A DNA stretch of 64,000 bases, from NCBI RefSeq assembly GCF_016906535.1, contig NC_057383.1:1550001-1614000 (forward strand). Reading direction: 5' to 3'. A model generated the notes under the pieces. That model ran no database searches and was not told the origin of the DNA. It was given only the letters and a program-made list of their open reading frames with translations. Every line of letters starts with the position of its first letter. Position 1 is the stretch's first letter. The position numbers and the translations under genes are program-made. Shown in pieces: positions 58,681-64,000 of this stretch. Source of the stretch: Rhizoctonia solani. Taxonomy: Eukaryota > Basidiomycota > Agaricomycetes > Cantharellales > Ceratobasidiaceae.

Positions 58681-61368
58681 ATGGCTCAAATCCAGAGTGA
58701 AGCTGACATTTTCATTGGTGGTGAGTCTTAATTCAACCACTTCTCTCGATGAATACCATCTCACAAAGCCTTTTGTAGGAGGAACTGCTGGTAAGCCTAT
58801 TATACTGTTTGTTGATCTAGTGTGAGGTTCTATCATACTCTTTCAGCCTGTGTCGCCGCTGGTCGTCTCGCAAGGCGAACCCCGAACTTAGCATCCTTCT
58901 GGTCGAGCAAGGATCGAATAACTACCAAGAACCCAGTGTAGTTACCCCCGCAGTATTCTTGTCGCATCTGGCTCCCGGCAGCAAAACCGCGTAAGTACTG
59001 GTGAATTTCTACATTTTGCTCCTATTGACAGGTCGTAGTGTTTTCTGGCAAGGTAACAAGAGTGATGCCCTCAATGGACGCAGCCCAATCGTACCAAGTG
59101 GTAAGTCTACATGTTACTTCGGATTATCGAACTCCTCTTGATCCAAATGAGCCAGGTCGGACGTTAGGCGGTGGATCTAGGTAAGCGAGCTTATTCCCAA
59201 TAACGTGCAGTTTGATTAATTCAAATTATTATCAGTGTTAACTTCTTAATGTGAGCTACCTCGTTGGTTTTCCATAAACTTACTTAGCACTATCACCAAA
59301 GGTACACGCGCCCGTCGGCTTCGTAAGTCCCTACCAATTTCTATCGAGTCATTTGTAATTTAACCTACCATTTGTAGTGATTTCGATGACTGGAAAACCG
59401 AGGGCTGGGGGTCCAAAGATATACTCCCTTTACTCCGCAAGGTAAGCACTTGGGACTGAGGAATTGAACATGACGATTAACCCCCAAAACAAAGATGGAA
59501 ACTTACCACCTCGCCTCCGATCGTGAATCCCATGGATACGACGGGCCATTAAATGTATGCGTGCTCTCCAGCTTAGGAGAACTTAATTAATTAACTGTCA
59601 CCCATAGGTCTCGTACGCCGACAAGGAAAAGTATCCGGCTGTAGCACAAGCATATCTTGAAGTAGCCCAAAAGAGGGGCGTTCCATTGGTCCAAGACAAG
59701 CAAGACCTAAACACTGGGCACGGTTGTCAGGTAAGTCGATTCCAGCGAAGTTGTGATACATGGCTGAGATTGTATTTGATAAGCGCTGGGCGAAATGGGT
59801 TGATCCAGTGGTATGTCTGCTCCAATGGTTTAGAGTGTTACGAAACTAAGTTCTGTGATAGACTGGATTCCGACAAGATGCTGCTCACCGGTACATCCAC
59901 CCTCTCTCCAATAACAAGCACCTACACATCATGACTGGAACCAAGGTTGTCCGTATCGTTTTTGATGGCAACAAGGCTACCGGAGTCGAAGTTGTAGCAG
60001 ATAAGGATACGGATGCGGATGCTGATCAAACCTCTCGTATTATCAACGCCCGCAAGCTCGTAGTAGTCTCTGCTGGAGCAATCGGCTCACCTATTGTTCT
60101 CCAACGCAGTGGAGTCGGTGAAGCTGAGCGATTGACGAAGCTTGGAATCAAGGTGGTTTCCGACCTCCAGTCGGCTCGACATACGAGGACCACCACCTTG
60201 TCTCACTCCATACCACGTCCCAGATGATGCAGACACCATCGATCCAATCATGAACCAAGATCCTGACTTTTTACAAGAGGCTCAAGGACACTTTACTCAG
60301 GGTAAAGGTGCACTTACCACCAATTGGATTGATTCCGGTAGTAAGTTGCGACCCTCACCCAAGGAGGTTGAGGAGATTGGGCCGGCGTTCGGACCTGTGT
60401 GGAAGAACTACTTTGAGTCCAATCCGACAAGGTACGGATTTTCATTTATTCATATACCGACCCAATCTAATCCTCAGCCCAGCCGGTTATGCTCCAAGCA
60501 GTCGTCGCGGGTTGGCTAGGGTAAGTTACACAAGAAAATTACAAATAAACATTCCTAATTTTAAGCCAACAGACCACGGGAGGTCCTTCCTCATAAGGAT
60601 GCTCGTATGATAATGATGGGCAATTTCACTGCATATGTGAGTCGATTGGGACGCGTCGGAGCTTTGCACAAAACTTACTTGATCTGTAGCCAATTTCCCG
60701 GGGACATGTGTATATCACATCCACAGACCCATATGCCGCTCCTGATTTCGACACTGGATTCTTCAAAGAGCAAGCTGACGTGGAGGTTCACATTTGGGCC
60801 TACAAACATGCTCGGTAAGTTGACTTAGGAACTGAGAAGAAGCCTACTCACGCCTCTGATAGTGAAATTGCGCGTCGCCTACCTCAATACCGAGGTGAAT
60901 TTGCGGCACTTCACCCCCAATTCCCCGAGGGCAGTGCAGCAGCATGCATTAAACTCGATGGGCCTCGGACGTTGACAATGTCAAGGATATCGTGTATACT
61001 ACTGAAGACAACAAGGCGATTGAGACTTATGTTCGACAGTTCGTCGAAACAATGGCACTCGGTGAGAAAAGCCTCCTGTGTGGTTGAACTAGATCTGATT
61101 TAGGATTCTCTAGGTTGCTACTGTGATGATGAAACCAAAGGACCAGGGTGGTTGCGTCGACGCGCGACTTAACGTTTACGGAACTCAGAATCTGAAGGTC
61201 GCAGGTCGGTTGAATTGATACAATCCAATAAAACTTAAACTCACCTTTATCCTAGATCTTTCTATCATTCCTGGAAACGTTGGATCCAATACCAATTCGA
61301 CTGCCCTGGTGATAGGCGAGAAGGCGGCAACTATTATTGCAAAGGATCTTGGCCTTCAGTTGGATTAA
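58681..61368 (+). pseudogene. GMC alcohol oxidase-like gene, frame-broken
   Basis: FAD-dependent GMC oxidoreductase, closest in feel to methanol/short-chain alcohol oxidases. It starts MAQIQSEADIFIGGGTAACV (Rossmann FAD site). Further blocks: ELSILLVEQGSNNYQEPSVV, SDALNGRSPIVPSG, GRTLGGGSS, YTRPSASDFDDW, TEGWGSKDILPLLRKMETYH, MTGTKVVRIVFDGNKATGVE, LVVVSAGAIGSPIVLQRSG, TPYHVPDDADTIDPIM, LNVYGTQNLKVA and DLSIIPGNVGSNTNSTALVI, the last being the GMC C-terminal signature. Stop TAA 61368. A base is missing before ANPELS (about 58875). Two shifts lie around 60165-60215 between KVVSDL, STYEDHHL and TPYHVPDD. Other exon joins are unclear. There is no peroxisomal C-terminal tripeptide (ends GLQLD). 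Heavily spliced, at least 12 exons. Confidence 0.7.
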
Positions 61369-64000
61369 TTAGTATAGTATATTATCTTGTAATCACAATT
61401 TGTATTTTGTTGGGGTTAGACAGAATTTATTGGGTTCAAAATCATTTGGTCAAGACCTAGGAATTCACGTGAGAGCGTAAGCTTGACCCAACAGTCTCAC
61501 ATGCGCCAACTTGGCATCAGCAGATACGTTTGAACGAGCTCGGCCATATGTCTCATAGTGTAGTAGTTCCTTTGTATACTTGAGAATACTCTTGGCCTCG
61601 TGTCTAGTATCAATGGCTATTACTCGAAAGCTCGAGTAAACCGGTATGAGTGAACCCCGAGTCCGGCCGGATTTCAAATCCACCATTGTTTCGGTTCTGG
61701 CGTTTCCTATGCGATTTTTGCACTCTTCCAAAAAAGATTGATGCAGCTAGAAGTTACGCATCGTGCTTTTGATTCTGCCTAACTATTGGAAAGATCGGCT
61801 AGGTACTTGATATGTTTAGGCCAATATCCCCGTGTCCCTAGCAGCCCAAATATACCATTTTCTAGATTGCTCAGCATATATAGCAATATGGAGAATGCCT
61901 GACCTCCTAAGAACTTCCTGAACAGGTGGCATAGACATACACGTTGAGCGCCCCCCCCCATCCTCATAGTCTGGAACCCATTCGAACCAAGGTATTATAT
62001 GCTACGATACCTAATTAGTGTATCGCTTCACAGTGCCCACCCTTTCTGCTCTTCCTAAACTTAGGGCCAGTGATGTTCATCGACTCTAAGTTCAATCTAT
62101 TTGGCATTGAGCCAGCCTTGCATTCAAGAAAAATAGAGTGTTTGACTCATTTCAGTTCATATGCAGCCGTCCTGGCCTTTTGTACTCACCAATTTCATGC
62201 TGTGCTGAATGTACTCATGATCAGCTACGTAAACTTTGATTCCCAAGTACAATCGTATCAAAGTTCTGCTCATCATGACTCTAGCATAATATGGGAGCTT
62301 TAGCTTGTATTCGGCAATCTTGAATACAATCTCAAAACGTTCCAAACCCAATCAACCCTTAGTAAATTCGACAAAGTATAGCCATACACCTTCCACATCT
62401 TGGGAAGGAAACATTTATGCTTCTAGATGTTCAGTCTTACGGATGCTTAATATCATCTCAGCTTATAATTATAGTAGTATCGGGAAGACAGAACTACCGG
62501 ACGTGACCAGCCATTTGAGAATAGCACAATAAAAGTCTAGATCTGGCGGCTGGAAGATTTCGGAGTGCATATCACTGTCTTTGGAAAAGCACAATCTCAC
62601 TTGCCCGCACGAATCCCTATTATTACATACTTGTTGGGGAGAAATGTATACTAAAAACCGCACGCTTTGGGTTAAGGGAGACCCAATATTGTTCTCAAGT
62701 CAGGGGAATAGATATGTAAGGAACGCTGCAGCTAAAGTGACAAAATGAAAGGCAGTTTGAATTCACATTGGGACGAAATCAACCATTCTCTTGTCAATTG
62801 ATAGGATAAGTTTCGACCACTGCATATTCAAATGCCTGCACGTCATGGATGTGCCAACTCGGATTGCTACAGAGGTATACGTAATGGGACGTTGAAGGGA
62901 GTTACAAGCCGATAAATCGCAATGAGTGGCAAACTATGAAAATCAAGATACAGTATCCATATAATAGGCACTAGAGACTCGACAATATACCTTACTTTCC
63001 GGGACCACCCCACTAAGATTGGACTCGAATGCACACGATTTTCAAGAGATGCCAACCGGTAATATCACATGCACTCTGCGAGGCCGGAAGGCGATATCGT
63101 TAGCTGTTACACGATACCAGGTTTTTTGTGGCAATCATGATGTAAATATATCACAAAACTGTGACCTGAAAAGAATAGCATATAATTGGTATATAATATC
63201 TTTCACCCAAGCATTAGATATAGTAAACTTTCGTCCTATGCTTGTTGATGTGCTCCGATCAAAGTGGTTAAAACCAATATTTCAACCGTCCGATTGGCTC
63301 GACGGTGATAAACCCCTCCAAAAGGAACATGGAACAAGTGAATACGGTGCAGCAGTCGACTGTAATATAATCATATTTCAAAATCGACAAACGACTTGAA
63401 TGGGAAAAACTAGACCGCACCGAAACATTACCCCAGTAACTAAATAAGGACACCAGCCAGCCACATCGCTTGCTCAGCCACATACTGATTACCTCGAATT
63501 GAGTTGGTAAATTTCGATGCATACAGCCAGCACAAAGATACTGTGAGCTGTCCAGAGGAGCGTGACACATTTATTTGATAGCAAGCACACATTTCCAAGT
63601 ACTTTACCATGCTGTACGAACAAGGCTTGTCAACGTGAATAGCCTTACTATCACTAATTAGCATGTGGGCTAATATAACACTCCCGGGGCCCGAGTGTAC
63701 CGACTCGAGTCAAGTGAGATGGGGGAGTGATAGGGACCATGCCCCGATGGAGTTTGTATAGCTGCACAAGCGTACAAACATACTCTCATCTCTGCTTGCC
63801 TAGTTTCAGGTCGTAGCAAATCTTTGAACACGTATGTTTAGTAAACTGTGCATGAGATGTTGGTGGGTTTTGGAGAGTTGCCCAGTCAGTAGCACTTGTA
63901 TTTCTGCATGCAGACATTCAAAGCGCAGACAAATTGACCGCGATGCGACTGGCGCCACCGACCTAACGGCACAGCTTAAGGCTCTGTCAATGGTGTTGAT
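61369..64000. other. No convincing gene, about 2.6 kb
   Basis: Minus-strand stretches at 61731-61465 and around 62620-62200 have some coding feel (for example RFEIVFKIAEYKLKLPYYAR ending at a GTGAGT donor), but no start, no family match and several stops. They may be fragments of one decayed gene. A 9-base C-run lies at about 61951-61959. No RNA gene, repeat array or transposase was recognised up to the window end. Confidence 0.4.

Noticed and set aside
61465..62660. Minus-strand ORF fragments near the right end
   Set aside because: Coding feel in places but no start codon, family match or consistent splice chain; noted as possible decayed sequence only.

Overview
This is eukaryotic genomic DNA from a filamentous fungus, most likely an Agaricomycete basidiomycete. 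A Rhizoctonia/Ceratobasidium-type soil fungus would fit, but that is inference. Genes are dense, sit on both strands and are cut by many short introns (mostly 48-75 nt) with GTRNGY donors. The gene set (laccase, alcohol-oxidase-like GMC protein, rhamnogalacturonan lyase, CE16 esterases, GH1 beta-glucosidase, copper-fist regulator) is that of a plant-biomass-degrading basidiomycete. No bacterial operons, CRISPR array, rRNA, tRNA or viral genes were seen.

Layout, left to right. 0-2 kb: GH1 beta-glucosidase (minus), 3' end beyond the window. 5.3-9.3 kb: SPT5 elongation factor (plus). 9.5-12 kb: a coiled-coil protein and a class 3 lipase (minus). 12.9-13.1 kb: a 212-bp MITE. 13.7-16.6 kb: an unknown small protein and a broken nitronate monooxygenase. 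17.2-20.6 kb: copper-fist transcription factor of the CUF1/MAC1 type (minus). 22.4-27 kb: a tandem pair of unknown genes. 27.5-29.1 kb: alanine aminotransferase (minus). 29.9-32.2 kb: secreted laccase (minus). 33.9-36 kb: hexose transporter (minus). 37.1-40.3 kb: tandem CE16-type SGNH esterases with a small mariner-like MITE between them. 40.5-43 kb: PL4 rhamnogalacturonan lyase (minus). 44.2-47.6 kb: a SEC11 relic, intact SEC11, ISD11 (minus) and a multi-pass membrane protein. 47.9-52.2 kb: tandem genes for a two-part protein, an ISG12/IFI6-like hydrophobic domain fused to a cysteine-rich C-terminal domain. 52.9-57.1 kb: a broken F-box gene and a PHO80/PCL-type cyclin. 58.7-61.4 kb: a broken GMC alcohol oxidase. 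61.4-64 kb: no convincing gene.

Two themes stand out. First, local duplication followed by decay of one copy: unknown pair A1/A2, the CE16 pair, SEC11 and its relic, the ISG12-like pair, and an 88-bp direct repeat. Second, many otherwise good genes carry a single-base frame break. One of these is in ISD11, normally an essential single-copy gene, and it lies in an A-run. Some breaks may therefore be consensus indels in the assembly rather than true pseudogenisation.

The best candidate for an undescribed system is the ISG12-like gene at 50257-52218. An 11-exon model, including a 12-nt micro-exon, closes perfectly into one 416-residue frame that joins a signal peptide, an IFI6/IFI27-like Gly-rich membrane domain and a conserved Cys-rich domain. 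Several secreted or copper-linked functions also lie near one another (copper-fist regulator, laccase, sugar transporter, pectin and acetyl-ester degradation). They are separate transcription units and nothing in the sequence shows co-regulation.
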